A DNA stretch of 64,000 nt from Hyphomicrobium sp. (GCA_019751875.1 JAIEMV010000015.1:105177-169176), one strand, 5' to 3'; shown: positions 44,744 to 63,961, counted from the first letter of the stretch. The notes: a model not told the origin generated them from the sequence alone. Translations and numbers: made by a program.

Positions 44744-45447
44744 CACGCCTGCTCCTTCTTGTCGGCAGCCACGCGGGCCTTGAACGCGCCGGGCTTGGGC
44801 GCATTGGCATGAGCGGCCTTCTTGACAGCGTCGCGAACGATGACCCAGCCACCCTTGGAGCCGGGCACGGCGCCACGGATCATGATCAGGCCGCGGTCCG
44901 TGTCGATCTTGGCGACAATCAGGTTCTGGGTGGTGATGCGCTCGTCACCGAGGTGACCCGCCATCTTCTTGCCCTTGAACACCTTGCCAGGGTCCTGGCG
45001 CTGACCGGTCGAACCATGCGAACGATGCGAAACCGAGACGCCGTGAGTGGCGCGCAGACCACCGAAGTTCCAGCGCTTCATGGCGCCAGCGAAACCTTTG
45101 CCCTTGGAGGTGCCCGTCACGTCGACGAACTGGCCCGGAACAAAATGGTCGGCGGTGATCTCGGCGCCAACCTCGATGAGATTGTCGGGCGAGACGCGGA
45201 ACTCGGCCAGCTTGCGCTTGGCTTCGACTTCGGCAACCGCGAACGTGCCCTTCTCCGACTTCGTCAGTCGCGAGGGCTTGCGGGTGCCGGCGCCAACCTG
45301 AAGCGCGGTGTAGCCATTCTTTTCGGCTGTGCGATGCGACACGACCTGCAGCTTTTCAAGCTTCAGGACGGTCACCGGCACATGCTCCCCTGCATCGGTA
45401 AAGATGCGGGTCATGCCGACCTTCTGTGCAATCACTCCGGAACGCAT
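44743..45447 (-). CDS. rplC: Ribosomal protein L3
   Basis: 234 residues from [20 protein letters not shown] at 45447. An ATG nine bases earlier sits directly on the AGGAAGGA ribosome-binding site, so the later start is chosen. The central loop [20 protein letters not shown] with [20 protein letters not shown] reaches the peptidyl-transferase centre. Confidence 0.96.
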   Translation of the reverse strand: MRSGVIAQKVGMTRIFTDAGEHVPVTVLKLEKLQVVSHRTAEKNGYTALQVGAGTRKPSRLTKSEKGTFAVAEVEAKRKLAEFRVSPDNLIEVGAEITADHFVPGQFVDVTGTSKGKGFAGAMKRWNFGGLRATHGVSVSHRSHGSTGQRQDPGKVFKGKKMAGHLGDERITTQNLIVAKIDTDRGLIMIRGAVPGSKGGWVIVRDAVKKAAHANAPKPGAFKARVAADKKEQA

Positions 45448-45518
45448 TGCGCGCATTCCTTCCTATCTTGGGATCATGACGCCGGCCGGTTGCCTTAACG
45501 TCAGAGGATCCGAAACCT

Positions 45519-45827
45519 CTAGAGCTTGATCTCGACGTCCACGCCGGCGGCGAGGTCGAGCTTCATCAACGCGTCGACCGTCTGCGGGGTCGGATCCACG
45601 ATATCGAGTAGCCGCTTGTGGGTGCGCATCTCGAACTGTTCGCGGCTCTTCTTGTCGATGTGCGGCGATCGGTTGACAGTGAAGCGCTCGATGCGCGTGG
45701 GCAGCGGGATGGGACCCCGAACCTCGGCACCGGTGCGTTTCGCCGTGTTCACGATCTCACGCGTCGACGCATCGAGTATTCGATGATCGAACGCCTTGAG
45801 CCGGATGCGGATATTTTGGCCGTTCAT
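45519..45827 (-). CDS. rpsJ: Ribosomal protein S10 (NusE)
   Basis: 102 residues: [20 protein letters not shown] and [21 protein letters not shown]10 also binds NusB/NusG in antitermination. In the 69-bp gap to tuf an inverted repeat GAGCGC/GCGCTC is present, without a clear T-run. Confidence 0.97.
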   Translation of the reverse strand: MNGQNIRIRLKAFDHRILDASTREIVNTAKRTGAEVRGPIPLPTRIERFTVNRSPHIDKKSREQFEMRTHKRLLDIVDPTPQTVDALMKLDLAAGVDVEIKL

Positions 45828-45896
45828 GTCTTAAGACCTACAAATAGGAGAGAGCGCCAATCTTGAAGACGACAGCGCTCCCGCCAACCCCTGTGA

Positions 45897-47105
<1,209 letters not shown>

Positions 47106-47241
47106 AACCGGCTCTCCTTCGCTTCATCTCGTTTTCCTGGGTGCCGGAGCGCAAAGCTCCGTCGAACCGCAGGTCGTTTTCATTCTTGTTTCGGCCGGCT
47201 GGTCCGCTGCATCAGTGACCCAACCGTCCGTCGTTTCGTTC

Positions 47242-49332
47242 TCAGGCGTACTTCGCCTTGACTTCTTCGGCCACGTTGCGCGGCACGTCGGCGTAGTGGG
47301 CGAACTGCATCGTGTAGGATGCGCGTCCCGTCGACATCGAACGCAGCTGGCTGACGTAGCCGAACATGTTGGCGAGCGGCACGTAGGCGCGGATCACAGT
47401 GGCGTTGCCGCGCATCTGCTGATCGCGGATCTGGCCGCGGCGTCCGTTGATGTCACCGATGATGCCACCGACGAAATCACCAGGCGTCACCACTTCGACA
47501 TCCATGATCGGCTCGAGGATCTTGATGCCACCCTTTTCACAACCTTCCTTCATGGCCGCGCGGGTGGCGATTTCGAAGGCGATCGCGGATGAGTCCACTT
47601 CGTGGAAGGCGCCGTCGTAGAGCGTGATCTTGGTATCGACGATCGGGAAGCCGATCAGAACACCATTGTCCCAGACCGAGGTGACGCCCTTTTCGACGCC
47701 CGGGATGTATTCCTTCGGAACGGTGCCGCCGACGATCTCGGTGGCGAACTCGTTGCCCTTGCCGGTTTCGTTCGGCTCGAGGCGCAGCTTGACGCGAGCG
47801 AACTGCCCCGTACCGCCCGACTGCTTCTTGTGCGTGTAGTCAACATCGGCCGGACGGGCGAGCGTCTCGCGGTACGCCACCTGCGGCTGGCCAACGTTGG
47901 CTTCGACGTTATAGGTGCGCTTCAGGATGTCGACCTTGATGTCGAGATGAAGTTCGCCCATGCCCTTCAGAATGGTTTCGCCCGACTCGCTGTCGACGGA
48001 GACGCGGAACGACGGATCTTCAATGGCCATGGTGTTGAGGGCGATCGCCATCTTCTCCTGGTCAGCCTTCGTCTTGGGCTCGATCTTCAGGTTGATGACG
48101 GGCTCGGGGAATTCCATCTTCTCAAGGATGACGGGCTTACTGGGGTCGCAGAGCGTTTCGCCCGTGCGAACGTCCTTCATTCCCTGCAAAGCGACGATGT
48201 CGCCCGCAAAGGCTTCCTTGATCTCCTCGCGATCGGCGGCGTGCATGAGGTACATGCGGCCGGCACGCTCTTTCTTGTCGCGCGAGGTGTTGGCGAGCGC
48301 CATGCCCTGCTCGAGCTTGCCAGAGTAGATACGGCAGAACGTGATCGAGCCGACGTGCTCGAACGACATGATCTTGAACGCGATCATGGCGAGCGGATCT
48401 TCATCCGACGGACGGCGCGGGGATTCGTTGCCGGTCTTAGGATCGATGCCCTTGTAGGCTTCGCGATCGGAGGGAGCCGGCAGGAAGTCGACAACAGCGT
48501 CGAGCAGGAGTTGCACACCCTTGTTCTTGAACGCTGAGCCACACATCATCGGATAGAAGGCACGCGTGATTGTCGCCTTACGGATAAGGCGGCGGATCGT
48601 GGCTTCGTCAGGCTCGGTGCCTTCGAGATAGGCTTCCATCACCGCATCGTCCATTTCGACGGCGGCTTCGATCATGGCGGCGCGGAATTCGGCGGCCTTA
48701 TCGGCGAGATCGGCAGGGATCTCGCTCTTGATCATCTTCGCATCCTTGCCGTCACCGTCCCAGGTGATGGCCTTCATCTCGATGAGATCGACGACCCCCT
48801 TGAAGTCGCTTTCCGCGCCGATCGGAATCTGGAGCGGTACCGCGCGGGCGCCCAGCTTCTCCTTGATGTCGGCGAGGCACATGAAGAAGTCGGCGCCGGT
48901 CTTGTCCATCTTGTTGGAGAAGATGATGCGCGGAACGTTGTACTTGTCGCCCTGGCGCCAGACGGTTTCGGTCTGGGGTTCAACGCCCTGGTTCGAATCG
49001 AGCACGCAGACAGCGCCATCGAGGACGCGCAGAGACCGCTCGACTTCGATGGTGAAGTCGACGTGGCCGGGCGTGTCGATGATGTTCAGGCGGCGCTTGC
49101 GGCCATCGCGGCCGGGCCAGAAACAGGTCGTGGCGGCAGACGTGATGGTGATGCCGCGCTCGGCTTCCTGCTCCATGAAATCCATGGTGGCGGCGCCGTC
49201 GTGGACTTCGCCGATCTTGTAGGACTTGCCGGTGTAATAAAGGATCCGCTCAGTCGTCGTCGTCTTGCCAGCATCAATGTGGGCCATGATGCCGAAGTTG
49301 CGGTAGTCCTCGATCGCGTATTGACGGGCCAT
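47242..49332 (-). CDS. fusA: Elongation factor G
   Basis: 696 residues. G1 is [20 protein letters not shown], switch [17 protein letters not shown] (canonical), G3 [21 protein letters not shown]4 NKMDK. Domains II-V follow, with [16 protein letters not shown] in domain III and [20 protein letters not shown] in domain V. It translocates tRNA-mRNA. The intergenic 136 bases to tuf contain a GGAGC/GCTCC hairpin near 47146. Confidence 0.97.
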   Translation of the reverse strand: MARQYAIEDYRNFGIMAHIDAGKTTTTERILYYTGKSYKIGEVHDGAATMDFMEQEAERGITITSAATTCFWPGRDGRKRRLNIIDTPGHVDFTIEVERSLRVLDGAVCVLDSNQGVEPQTETVWRQGDKYNVPRIIFSNKMDKTGADFFMCLADIKEKLGARAVPLQIPIGAESDFKGVVDLIEMKAITWDGDGKDAKMIKSEIPADLADKAAEFRAAMIEAAVEMDDAVMEAYLEGTEPDEATIRRLIRKATITRAFYPMMCGSAFKNKGVQLLLDAVVDFLPAPSDREAYKGIDPKTGNESPRRPSDEDPLAMIAFKIMSFEHVGSITFCRIYSGKLEQGMALANTSRDKKERAGRMYLMHAADREEIKEAFAGDIVALQGMKDVRTGETLCDPSKPVILEKMEFPEPVINLKIEPKTKADQEKMAIALNTMAIEDPSFRVSVDSESGETILKGMGELHLDIKVDILKRTYNVEANVGQPQVAYRETLARPADVDYTHKKQSGGTGQFARVKLRLEPNETGKGNEFATEIVGGTVPKEYIPGVEKGVTSVWDNGVLIGFPIVDTKITLYDGAFHEVDSSAIAFEIATRAAMKEGCEKGGIKILEPIMDVEVVTPGDFVGGIIGDINGRRGQIRDQQMRGNATVIRAYVPLANMFGYVSQLRSMSTGRASYTMQFAHYADVPRNVAEEVKAKYA

Positions 49333-49365
49333 GATGGTCCTCGAAATCCTAAAAGGCGAACGGCC

Positions 49366-49836
49366 TTACCAGCGGTAGTGCGAGAAGGCGCGGTTGGCGT
49401 CGGCCATCTTGTGCGTGTCTTCGCGCTTCTTCACGGCCGAGCCGCGGTTCTGAGACGCGTCGAGCAGTTCGCCCGAAAGACGGTCGACCATCGTGTTTTC
49501 GTTGCGCGCCCGGGCGGCGTTGATGATCCAGCGGATCGCAAGCGCCTGGCGGCGCTCGGCGCGAACTACGACCGGCACCTGATAGGTGGCACCGCCGACG
49601 CGACGCGAGCGGACTTCAACGGCAGGCATCACGTTCTCGAGCGCCTGATGGAACATGGCGAGCGGATCGGACTTGGCCTTCTTTTCCATCGAGTCGAGCG
49701 CGCCATAGACGATGCGCTCGGCTGTGGACTTCTTGCCTTCCTTCATGACCGCATTCATGAACTTCGACAGAACGAGATCAGCGAACTTCGGGTCAGGGTT
49801 GACCTCACGCTTCTCTGCTTTATGGCGGCGAGACAT
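49366..49836 (-). CDS. rpsG: Ribosomal protein S7
   Basis: 156 residues: [40 protein letters not shown] and [21 protein letters not shown]7 organises the 30S head and in enterobacteria represses the str operon. Confidence 0.97.
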   Translation of the reverse strand: MSRRHKAEKREVNPDPKFADLVLSKFMNAVMKEGKKSTAERIVYGALDSMEKKAKSDPLAMFHQALENVMPAVEVRSRRVGGATYQVPVVVRAERRQALAIRWIINAARARNENTMVDRLSGELLDASQNRGSAVKKREDTHKMADANRAFSHYRW

Positions 49837-49872
49837 GGTCGTCTTCCTTCTAAACCTTTAGTGGGCGACCAG

Positions 49873-49910
49873 ATCCCGGCCTGCGCCGGGATGATCGCCT
49901 GCGGCGATCA
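49873..49910. repeat. Two adjacent palindromes at the rpsL-rpsG junction (REP-like)
   Basis: ATCCCGGC-CTGC-GCCGGGAT (49873-49892) and TGATCGCC-TGC-GGCGATCA (49892-49910) sit back to back; the second includes the rpsL stop codon. The first has the ATCCCGGCctgcGCCGGGAT form found scattered in many alphaproteobacterial genomes. Neither is followed by a T-run on the minus strand. Confidence 0.75.
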
Positions 49911-50279
49911 TTTCGGACGTTTGGCGCCGTACTTCGAACGACGCTGACGGCGGGCGGCAACGCCCTGGGTATCGAGCACACCACGGAGAATGTGGTAGCG
50001 GACGCCCGGCAAGTCCTTGACGCGGCCGCCGCGGATGAGCACCACGGAGTGCTCCTGCAGGTTGTGGCCTTCGCCCGGGATGTAGCCGATGACCTCGAAG
50101 CCATTGGTCAGGCGCACCTTGGCGACCTTACGAAGCGCCGAGTTCGGCTTCTTCGGGGTCGTGGTGTAAACACGGGTGCAAACGCCGCGCTTCTGTGGGC
50201 AATGCTCCATGTGCCGCGACTTCTCGCGGTAGGTCTTCGGGTGCCGGGGCTTCCGGATAAGCTGTTGTATCGTCGGCAT
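49908..50279 (-). CDS. rpsL: Ribosomal protein S12
   Basis: 123 residues from [20 protein letters not shown] at 50279. [18 protein letters not shown] (Lys equivalent to K43) and [20 protein letters not shown] with LPGVRYH are the wild-type, streptomycin-sensitive forms. It is the first gene of the str operon, about 240 bases after the promoter at 50524-50552. Confidence 0.97.
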   Translation of the reverse strand: MPTIQQLIRKPRHPKTYREKSRHMEHCPQKRGVCTRVYTTTPKKPNSALRKVAKVRLTNGFEVIGYIPGEGHNLQEHSVVLIRGGRVKDLPGVRYHILRGVLDTQGVAARRQRRSKYGAKRPK

Positions 50280-50523
50280 TCGCCTCGTCCGTCGTTGGGT
50301 GCCGCGCGGGGCGGACCCACGCAAACGCCAAGCCGATCTTGCCGGGCTGCGGCGTTAACCGCGGCCTGGCACGAATAAACCAGAGGATCGTCCAGCCCAC
50401 CGCACGGCGGCCCAGAGATCGTGGTCTCAGAAATGTCCTCTGCTTAGAGACGATAGTGTTTAGGTCCGTTATGGGCGCGAATTTGGGCGCGAACGGCCTA
50501 CGACCTACCGTGAGAGTGGGGTG
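50280..50523. other. Leader of the str operon
   Basis: About 240 bases between the promoter and rpsL. It is GC-rich with several weak hairpins; I see no convincing S7-site mimic or leader peptide. A GTG-started frame at 50400 runs through rpsL out of frame and is not considered a gene. Confidence 0.45.
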
Positions 50524-50552
50524 TCTATATACAGCGGCTCATGCGTGGTCAA
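50524..50552 (-). promoter_or_regulatory. Sigma-70-type promoter of the str operon
   Basis: On the minus strand TTGACC (50552-50547), 17-bp spacer, TATAGA (50529-50524), a near-consensus pair located between the rpoC terminator and rpsL. It drives rpsL-rpsG-fusA-tuf and probably S10 genes. Confidence 0.7.
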
Positions 50553-50633
50553 CACCTGCACGCCCAGGTGTTTCATTTTTTTACCTGTTCCCGGGAACGA
50601 ACGGGCGGTTTGCGCGTGCAGGCGACCTGCGAC

Positions 50634-50664
50634 AAATAAAACGGCCGCCCCGAGGGGCGGCCGT
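50634..50664 (-). terminator. Intrinsic terminator of the rpoBC operon
   Basis: On the minus strand ACGGCCGCCC (50664-50655) pairs with GGGCGGCCGT (50650-50641), then TTTATTTG. It begins 24 bases after the rpoC stop and separates rpoBC from the str operon. Confidence 0.85.
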
Positions 50665-50687
50665 TCGTGATCGAGAGTGAAAAAAGC

Positions 50688-59158
<8,471 letters not shown>

Positions 59159-59269
59159 GTCCGCTCCTCGCTATCATGACGCGTGGGTCGCGATCCCCAC
59201 GCTTCGTTTGCTTCATGTGCACCGCGGCCGCCGCCGCTGGTGCCGAAAACCGTCGTAAGAAACGGCTCA

Positions 59270-59314
59270 CCGGAGGGTCCTTTTTTGCGGTTATTCTGCC
59301 GCAGGATCCTCCGG
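59270..59314. promoter_or_regulatory. Large hairpin in the rplL-rpoB gap
   Basis: Arms CCGGAGG (59270-59276) and CCTCCGG (59308-59314) enclose an inner GCGG/CCGC stem, so transcripts of either strand could fold a long hairpin. Directly beside it is a nested-palindrome element (59331-59371). This gap is where enterobacteria have the rplL-rpoB attenuator and an RNase III site; a like role is inferred from position and structure. Confidence 0.5.
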
Positions 59315-59330
59315 AAAGACGTTTTTAGTG

Positions 59331-59371
59331 GTACCCGGCGACTCCGCTGCGCAGAGCCGGCCGCCGGGCAC
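59331..59371. repeat. Nested-palindrome element between rplL and rpoB
   Basis: Outer arms GTACCCGGCG / CGCCGGGCAC (one mismatch), single A, inner arms CTCCGC / GCAGAG (one mismatch) around TGC, then the CCGGC bulge. The core matches the elements at 3188, 30582 and 31202-31450; the outer arms are different and still pair. Confidence 0.75.
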
Positions 59372-59379
59372 GTGAGTGC

Positions 59380-59757
59380 TTACTTCAGCTCGACCTTGGC
59401 GCCCTGGTCTTCGAGCTGCTTCTTCATCTTGGCAGCGTCTTCCTTGGAGACGCCGTCCTTGACGACCTTGTTGCCGGCCTCGACGAGGTCCTTGGCTTCC
59501 TTGAGGCCCAGGCCCGTGATGGCGCGGACTTCCTTAATGACGTTGATCTTCTTGTCGCCGCCCGAGACGAGCACGACCGAGAACTCGGTCTGCTCTTCAA
59601 CGGGAGCAGCGGCGGCGCCGCCGGCGGGAGCCGCAGCGACAGCGACAGCAGCGGCGGCCGAGACGCCCCACTTCTCTTCAAGCAGCTTTGCGAGCTCAGC
59701 GGCTTCGAGAACGGTGAGCGACGACAGGTCGTCGACGATCTTTTCAAGCTTCGACAT
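59380..59757 (-). CDS. rplL: Ribosomal protein L7/L12
   Basis: 125 residues: N-terminal dimerisation helices ([20 protein letters not shown]), an Ala/Gly hinge ([15 protein letters not shown]), and the C-terminal domain with [20 protein letters not shown] and the factor-binding helix. It recruits the GTPase factors EF-Tu and EF-G. Confidence 0.97.
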   Translation of the reverse strand: MSKLEKIVDDLSSLTVLEAAELAKLLEEKWGVSAAAAVAVAAAPAGGAAAAPVEEQTEFSVVLVSGGDKKINVIKEVRAITGLGLKEAKDLVEAGNKVVKDGVSKEDAAKMKKQLEDQGAKVELK

Positions 59758-59834
59758 TCGATTACTTCCTTCCGGTTTGAACTTTTGAGCGCGGGCTTCC
59801 TAAGAATCTCCCGCGTGGATTGCTCATTCGACCC

Positions 59835-60353
59835 TTAGGCGGCATCGCCCTGAGATGCCTTCGCCTGAATGACACGTGCGAGCTGGCCACCGGGCTCCTT
59901 GATCGTGCGGGCGATCTTGGTCGCCGGCGCGTTCAGGAGGCCGATCAGCTTGGCCCGCAGTTCATCGAGCGACGGCAGCTCTGCGAGCGCTTTCACGCCC
60001 TTCGCATCAAGAACCGTCTTGCCCATCGCGCCGCCGAGGATGACGAGCTTGTCGTTCCCCTTGGCGTATGCGACCGCTGCTTTCGCAGCGGCAATCGGAT
60101 CCTTCGAGTAGGCCAGGACGGTCGGCCCCTTCAAAAGTCCCGAAATGTCGGCAGTCGCGGTGTCCTTGATTGCGAGCTGCACCAGCTTGTTCTTGGCCAC
60201 CTTCACGGAGCCGCCCGCGTCCTTCACGACGCGACGGAACTCCGCGGATTGGGCAGCCACCATGCCGGTGTTGTGGGCGACCACCACCACTCCCGCGTCG
60301 TCAAACACGGTATGGAGACGGTCGATGAGCTCACGTTTCGCGGCTCTATCCAC
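59835..60353 (-). CDS. rplJ: Ribosomal protein L10
   Basis: 172 residues. The start is GTG (60353-60351) with GAGGAG seven bases upstream. Motifs: MDRAAKRELIDRLHTVFDDA, VAHNTGMVAAQSAEFRRVVK, then VKVAKNKLVQLAIKDT. The C-terminal helix holds L7/L12 dimers. A hairpin lies just before the ribosome-binding site. Confidence 0.97.
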   Translation of the reverse strand: MDRAAKRELIDRLHTVFDDAGVVVVAHNTGMVAAQSAEFRRVVKDAGGSVKVAKNKLVQLAIKDTATADISGLLKGPTVLAYSKDPIAAAKAAVAYAKGNDKLVILGGAMGKTVLDAKGVKALAELPSLDELRAKLIGLLNAPATKIARTIKEPGGQLARVIQAKASQGDAA

Positions 60354-60708
60354 TGCTCACTCCTCGTTGCGAGAAAGACCATGATTGGCTCTCTCGCGGG
60401 TTGCACCAGCTGCGTCCGGTTTCGGTCTCCCGTTGCCTCGCGCAGCGCTTTGTCTGTCCTTCCGCGCGGCCTTCTGTCAGAAGGACGACACGGTGCTGAC
60501 CCAGAAGTTTCAAACCGGAATGGAATGCGCTCACGCACGTTCTTCATCCGGGTCGCTTCTGTCTCATGCGGGCCCGCGTCGGTTGAGCGGTTCAAGCCGG
60601 TTGCTCAGCACCCACAGTCTCGGACAGTCGATCCGGGACCGATCCACCTTGCGGTGCCTCCGTCCCGGGCCACCCGGATTTCTCCGGATGAAGTGAGGTC
60701 AGGCCGCC
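60354..60708 (-). promoter_or_regulatory. rplA-rplJ intergenic leader with a hairpin next to the rplJ start
   Basis: This 355-base gap is long for the operon and lies where many bacteria have a promoter and the L10-L7/L12-binding leader. An 8-bp stem CGAGAGAG / CTTTCTCG (60396-60389 with 60377-60370 on the minus strand, one G-T pair) sits 17 bases before the start codon. Two further GC-rich inverted repeats occur near 60640-60700 (CCGGAGAAATCCGG). I cannot prove an L10 leader by eye; no coding frame in the gap is credible. Confidence 0.45.
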
Positions 60709-61461
60709 TTAGCTGGCAGCAGGACCCGATGCTACAGAAGCGGTCTCGATCTTGACGCCCGGGCCCATGCTCGAGGACAGCGAGACCTTCTTCAAATACG
60801 TACCCTTGGAGCCGGTCGGCTTGGCCTTCACCACGGCGTCGACAAACGCCTTGATGTTCTCGACCAGCGCCTTCTCCGTGAAGCTCGCCTTGCCCACGCC
60901 GGCGTGCACGATGCCCGCCTTCTCAACGCGGAACTCGACCGAGCCGCCCTTGGCGCCCTTGACGGCGCCGACGACATCCATCGTCACCGTGCCGACGCGC
61001 GGGTTCGGCATCAGACCGCGCGGGCCCAGCACCTTACCGAGACGGCCGACAAGGCCCATCATGTCGGGCGTGGCGATGCAGCGGTCGAAGTTGATCTGGC
61101 CTTTCGACACGATCTCAACGAGGTCTTCCGCGCCGACGATGTCGGCACCAGCGGCCTTGGCCTCTTCTGCTTTAGCGCCACGGGCGAAAACCGCGACGCG
61201 CGCGGTCCGGCCCGAACCATTGGGCAGGTTGCACACGCCGCGAACCATCTGGTCGGCGTGCTTGGGATCGACGCCGAGGTTCAGCGCGATCTCAATGGTT
61301 TCATCAAACTTCGCCTTCGCACGCTCTTTGATGAGCTTCACGGCTTCGTCGACGCCGTAAGACTTGGCACGATCGATGCCCTTGGAGATGGCGAACGCGC
61401 GCTTGCCACCCGCTTCGCGCGTGGCCTTGACTTCAGTTGCAGATACGTTGCTCTTCGTCAT
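60709..61461 (-). CDS. rplA: Ribosomal protein L1
   Basis: 250 residues, about 18 longer than typical at the N-terminus ([20 protein letters not shown]). Core: [54 protein letters not shown]. It binds the L1 stalk and in enterobacteria represses rplKA. A start at an internal codon cannot be excluded. Confidence 0.96.
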   Translation of the reverse strand: MTKSNVSATEVKATREAGGKRAFAISKGIDRAKSYGVDEAVKLIKERAKAKFDETIEIALNLGVDPKHADQMVRGVCNLPNGSGRTARVAVFARGAKAEEAKAAGADIVGAEDLVEIVSKGQINFDRCIATPDMMGLVGRLGKVLGPRGLMPNPRVGTVTMDVVGAVKGAKGGSVEFRVEKAGIVHAGVGKASFTEKALVENIKAFVDAVVKAKPTGSKGTYLKKVSLSSSMGPGVKIETASVASGPAAS

Positions 61462-61465
61462 CGGA

Positions 61466-61912
61466 TCACTCCACCACCCTGAGGCCCATCGAACGGGCAG
61501 AACCCGCGATCGTCTTGGCGGCCTGATCCAGATCGTTCGTGTTCATGTCCTTCATCTTCAGCTTCGCGATGTCGCGCAGTTGCGCCATCGTGATTTCGCC
61601 GGCGACGTCGCGGCCGGGGTTCTTGGAACCCGAACCCGGCTTGCCCGTGGGCTTCATGCCGGCAGCCTTCTTGATCAGATAGGTCGCGGGCGGTGTGCGC
61701 ATTTCAAAGGTGAAGGAACGGTCGGAGTAGACCGTGATCTTCACCGGAATCGGCGTACCCTGCTCGATGTCCTTCGTCTTGGCGTTGAAGGATTTGCAGA
61801 ACTCCATGATGTTGACGCCGCGCTGACCGAGCGCGGGGCCGATGGGAGGAGCCGGGTTTGCGGCGCCCGCAGGCACCTGCAGGTTGATGTAGCCGTCTAT
61901 CTTCTTTGCCAT
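61466..61912 (-). CDS. rplK: Ribosomal protein L11
   Basis: 148 residues: [40 protein letters not shown] and the C-terminal [14 protein letters not shown]. It forms the thiostrepton-binding GTPase centre with 23S rRNA. rplA follows after four bases. Confidence 0.97.
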   Translation of the reverse strand: MAKKIDGYINLQVPAGAANPAPPIGPALGQRGVNIMEFCKSFNAKTKDIEQGTPIPVKITVYSDRSFTFEMRTPPATYLIKKAAGMKPTGKPGSGSKNPGRDVAGEITMAQLRDIAKLKMKDMNTNDLDQAAKTIAGSARSMGLRVVE

Positions 61913-62138
61913 GTGTTCCCCTGGAACTTGCCGGATGAGGCGCCTTGCGGCGTACCATCCGAGGGTTAGCGGTAGAGCGAGCCTTTCGACGTTGCCTTTT
62001 CAGGCGGAACTCAGCGTCAAAGGCTCTCCCGCGGGTTTCCGCCGAACCGGTCTTTTCGAACCAGCGAGGCGGGGTTCCTCCGGCGCGATGCGCCGGAAGT
62101 CATGAAACCGCCCTTGTGTGAGAGCGGTTCTTTATTCG

Positions 62139-62675
62139 TTAGCTGGCGACCTTCTCCACCTGCTGGAACTCGAGTTCGACCGGCGTCTTGCGGCCGAAAA
62201 TCGAGACGCCGACCTTGAGGCGCGAACGCTCCCCGTCGACTTCCTCCACCTCGCCCTGGAAGGAGGCGAAGGGACCATCGATCACCTTCACCTGTTCGCC
62301 GATCTCGTAAATGATCGACGGAGCCGGGCGCTCCACACCGTCCTTGACCTGGTTGAGGATGCGCATAGCTTCCTCTTCCGGTATCGGCATCGGCTTGTTG
62401 TCGGCCCCGAGGAACCCCGTGACCTTCGGCGTGTTCTTGATCAGAAGAAAGCCGGGGTCGGTCATCTCCATCTTCACGAGCACGTAGCCCGGGAGAAACT
62501 TCCGCTCGGCGTGAATTTTGCGACCGCGCTTGACTTCGATGACATCTTCGGTCGGCACCATCACCTCGTCGATGAGATGCTCCAGACCCGACGTCTTCGC
62601 GCGCTCTTTGATGGCGTCGGCCACTTTGCGTTCGAAGTTCGTGTAGGCGTGGACAATGTACCAGCGTTTGGACAT
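62139..62675 (-). CDS. nusG: Transcription antitermination factor NusG
   Basis: 178 residues from MSKRWYIVHAYTNFERKVAD at 62675. NGN domain (1-115, RKFLPGYVLVKMEMTD) and a C-terminal KOW domain (GEQVKVIDGPFASFQGEVEE). It couples RNA polymerase with S10/Rho. The 226-bp gap to rplK holds hairpins AACCGC/GCGGTT (62105-62129) and CCGGCGC/GCGCCGG (62080-62097). Confidence 0.97.
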   Translation of the reverse strand: MSKRWYIVHAYTNFERKVADAIKERAKTSGLEHLIDEVMVPTEDVIEVKRGRKIHAERKFLPGYVLVKMEMTDPGFLLIKNTPKVTGFLGADNKPMPIPEEEAMRILNQVKDGVERPAPSIIYEIGEQVKVIDGPFASFQGEVEEVDGERSRLKVGVSIFGRKTPVELEFQQVEKVAS

Positions 62676-62730
62676 GTGTCGCGTGTTCTCTCGTCTCGTT
62701 GTGCGGAATCGAGCTAGCGTTTCGAAACGG

Positions 62731-62928
62731 TCAGCGTCCGAGACCGAGGATCGTATTAATAAACCAGCCCAAGAGCTGATCAGCGGCAAGGAAGAACAGG
62801 GCTGCCAAGGTCACCATGATGATGACCATGAGCGTGGTGACCCACACTTCTTTCCAGGTCGGCCAAGTGACCTTGGCGACTTCCTGCCGAACCTCTTGGA
62901 TGAACTGCAACGGGTTATACATCGCCAT
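62731..62928 (-). CDS. secE: Protein translocase subunit SecE
   Basis: 65 residues from the ATG at 62928: amphipathic helix MYNPLQFIQEVRQEVAKVTW, the conserved PTWKEVWVTT segment, and one membrane helix. An ATG two codons later is equally possible; the longer frame to 63045 overlaps the tRNA-Trp side and is not conserved. SecE clamps SecY. Confidence 0.95.
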   Translation of the reverse strand: MAMYNPLQFIQEVRQEVAKVTWPTWKEVWVTTLMVIIMVTLAALFFLAADQLLGWFINTILGLGR

Positions 62929-63051
62929 CGACGCTGTCTTCACCGGGCGCATGCGACAAAACAGCACAGCGCCGCCGGAGGTAGCCCTCCAGAAGCGCCA
63001 TCCCAAAGAACCGGCCCGGCGCCCTCGCCGCGAGCCGGCTCGCAATTCAAA

Positions 63052-63127
63052 TGGCAGGGGCGGCAGGTCTCGAACCTGCGACCTTCGGTTTTGGAGACCG
63101 ACGCTCTACCAATTGAGCTACACCCCT
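63052..63127 (-). tRNA. tRNA-Trp (anticodon CCA)
   Basis: On the minus strand the gene starts AGGGGTGTAGCTCAATTGGT; the anticodon stem TCGGT/ACCGA encloses CTCCAAA (anticodon CCA), the T-loop is GTTCGAGAC, and CCA is encoded. It lies before secE, as usual in tuf-tRNA-Trp-secE-nusG clusters. Confidence 0.96.
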
Positions 63128-63174
63128 ACAGGCCCGCAAACCGACGTTTCAGCCGGGTCGAGCCAGGGCCGCCA

Positions 63175-63203
63175 CCTCTAGCGGATGTTTTCCGCTTTGT
63201 CAC
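63175..63203 (-). promoter_or_regulatory. Probable promoter of tRNA-Trp-secE-nusG
   Basis: On the minus strand GTGACA (63203-63198), 17-bp spacer containing the hairpin GCGG-aaaacat-CCGC, TAGAGG (63180-63175). The -10 is weak, but the spacing and position, 48 bases before the tRNA, are right. Confidence 0.4.
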
Positions 63204-63229
63204 CGCTGACGTGGTGAATTTTTTGAACT

Positions 63230-63553
63230 TCACGAAATCGGCTCGACGATGACCGCGGTGCCGTAGGCGAGGACCTCGGTCACTGCCGACGCAATCTCAT
63301 TGGCATCATAGCGAAAGGCTAGAATGGCATTCGCGCCCATCTGCTCCGCGTTCTGAATGAGCAAGTCGAAGGCTTCCTGCCGGGTCTGCTCGGCGAGCTG
63401 CGTATAGACAGTGATGTTGCCGCCGAAGAGGATCTGAATGGCGGCACCGATATTTCCGACGACACTGCGGGAGCGGACAGTCAGGCCTTTGGCAACGCCG
63501 AGCGTTCGGACGATGCGATAGCCGGCGAGGTCGTTGGTGGTCGTGACGATCAT
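63230..63553 (-). CDS. YbjQ/UPF0145-family protein
   Basis: 107 residues from MIVTTTNDLAGYRIVRTLGV at 63553. Family hallmarks: GLTVRSRSVVGNIGAAIQ, the ARE-like helix (TRQEAFDLLIQNAEQMGANA) and ILAFRYDANEI. It forms pentameric rings; the family was linked to heavy-metal binding, without firm function. Its insertion between tuf and tRNA-Trp is unusual. The preceding gene (second tuf) has its own terminator, so this gene likely has a separate promoter in 63554-63653. Confidence 0.9.
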   Translation of the reverse strand: MIVTTTNDLAGYRIVRTLGVAKGLTVRSRSVVGNIGAAIQILFGGNITVYTQLAEQTRQEAFDLLIQNAEQMGANAILAFRYDANEIASAVTEVLAYGTAVIVEPIS

Positions 63554-63653
63554 CGATGCGCTCCGCGTGTCCGGCAAGCGGCGTCCGGAAACCGGCAGCC
63601 GGATGCCGGATGCCGATGGATAGTCTATTCGTCGAACACTGGCAGTTGGAATG

Positions 63654-63684
63654 AAAAAGCAGCCGCCGCTTGCGCGACGGCTGC
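63654..63684 (-). terminator. Intrinsic terminator after the second tuf gene
   Basis: On the minus strand GCAGCCG (63684-63678) and CGGCTGC (63665-63659) form a stem around a GC-rich loop, followed by TTTTTC. It lies just beyond the duplicated tuf tails. Confidence 0.8.
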
Positions 63685-63709
63685 CTGATGCCTGTTGCCC
63701 GCTGCCGAA

Positions 63710-63961
63710 CTATTCGACGATCGCGGTGACGACGCCGGCGCCGCTCCAAACGCGGCCTGCCGCGTTTGGGTTTTGACATTTGTCGGCGCCGCGCATCCTC
63801 AAAGTTGCACGACCTTGACTATTCGACGATCGCGGTGACGACGCCGGCGCCGCTCCCAAACGCGGCCTGCCGCGTTTGGGTTTTGACATTTGTCGGCGCC
63901 GCGCATCCTCAAAGTTGCTCGACCTTGACTATTCGACGATGGCGGTGACGACGCCGGCGCC
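63710..63961. repeat. Tandem repeats of the tuf 3' end with a hairpin in each unit
   Basis: The last 33 bases of tuf, including its stop codon, occur at 63929-63961 (in the gene), 63819-63851 and 63710-63742; the two outer copies differ from the gene by one base (GAT for GGC context at codon 'AIV'). Between them is a 76-77 base spacer repeated almost exactly, so the units are 109 and 110 bp. Each spacer has a perfect palindrome: CCAAACGCGGC-ct-GCCGCGTTTGG (63746-63769) and the same with one more pair (63855-63880). Confidence 0.9.

Noticed and set aside
50128..50400. 90-residue leader frame upstream of rpsL
   Set aside because: It needs a GTG with no ribosome-binding site and runs out of frame through rpsL; codon pattern is a shadow of the leader and S12 gene.
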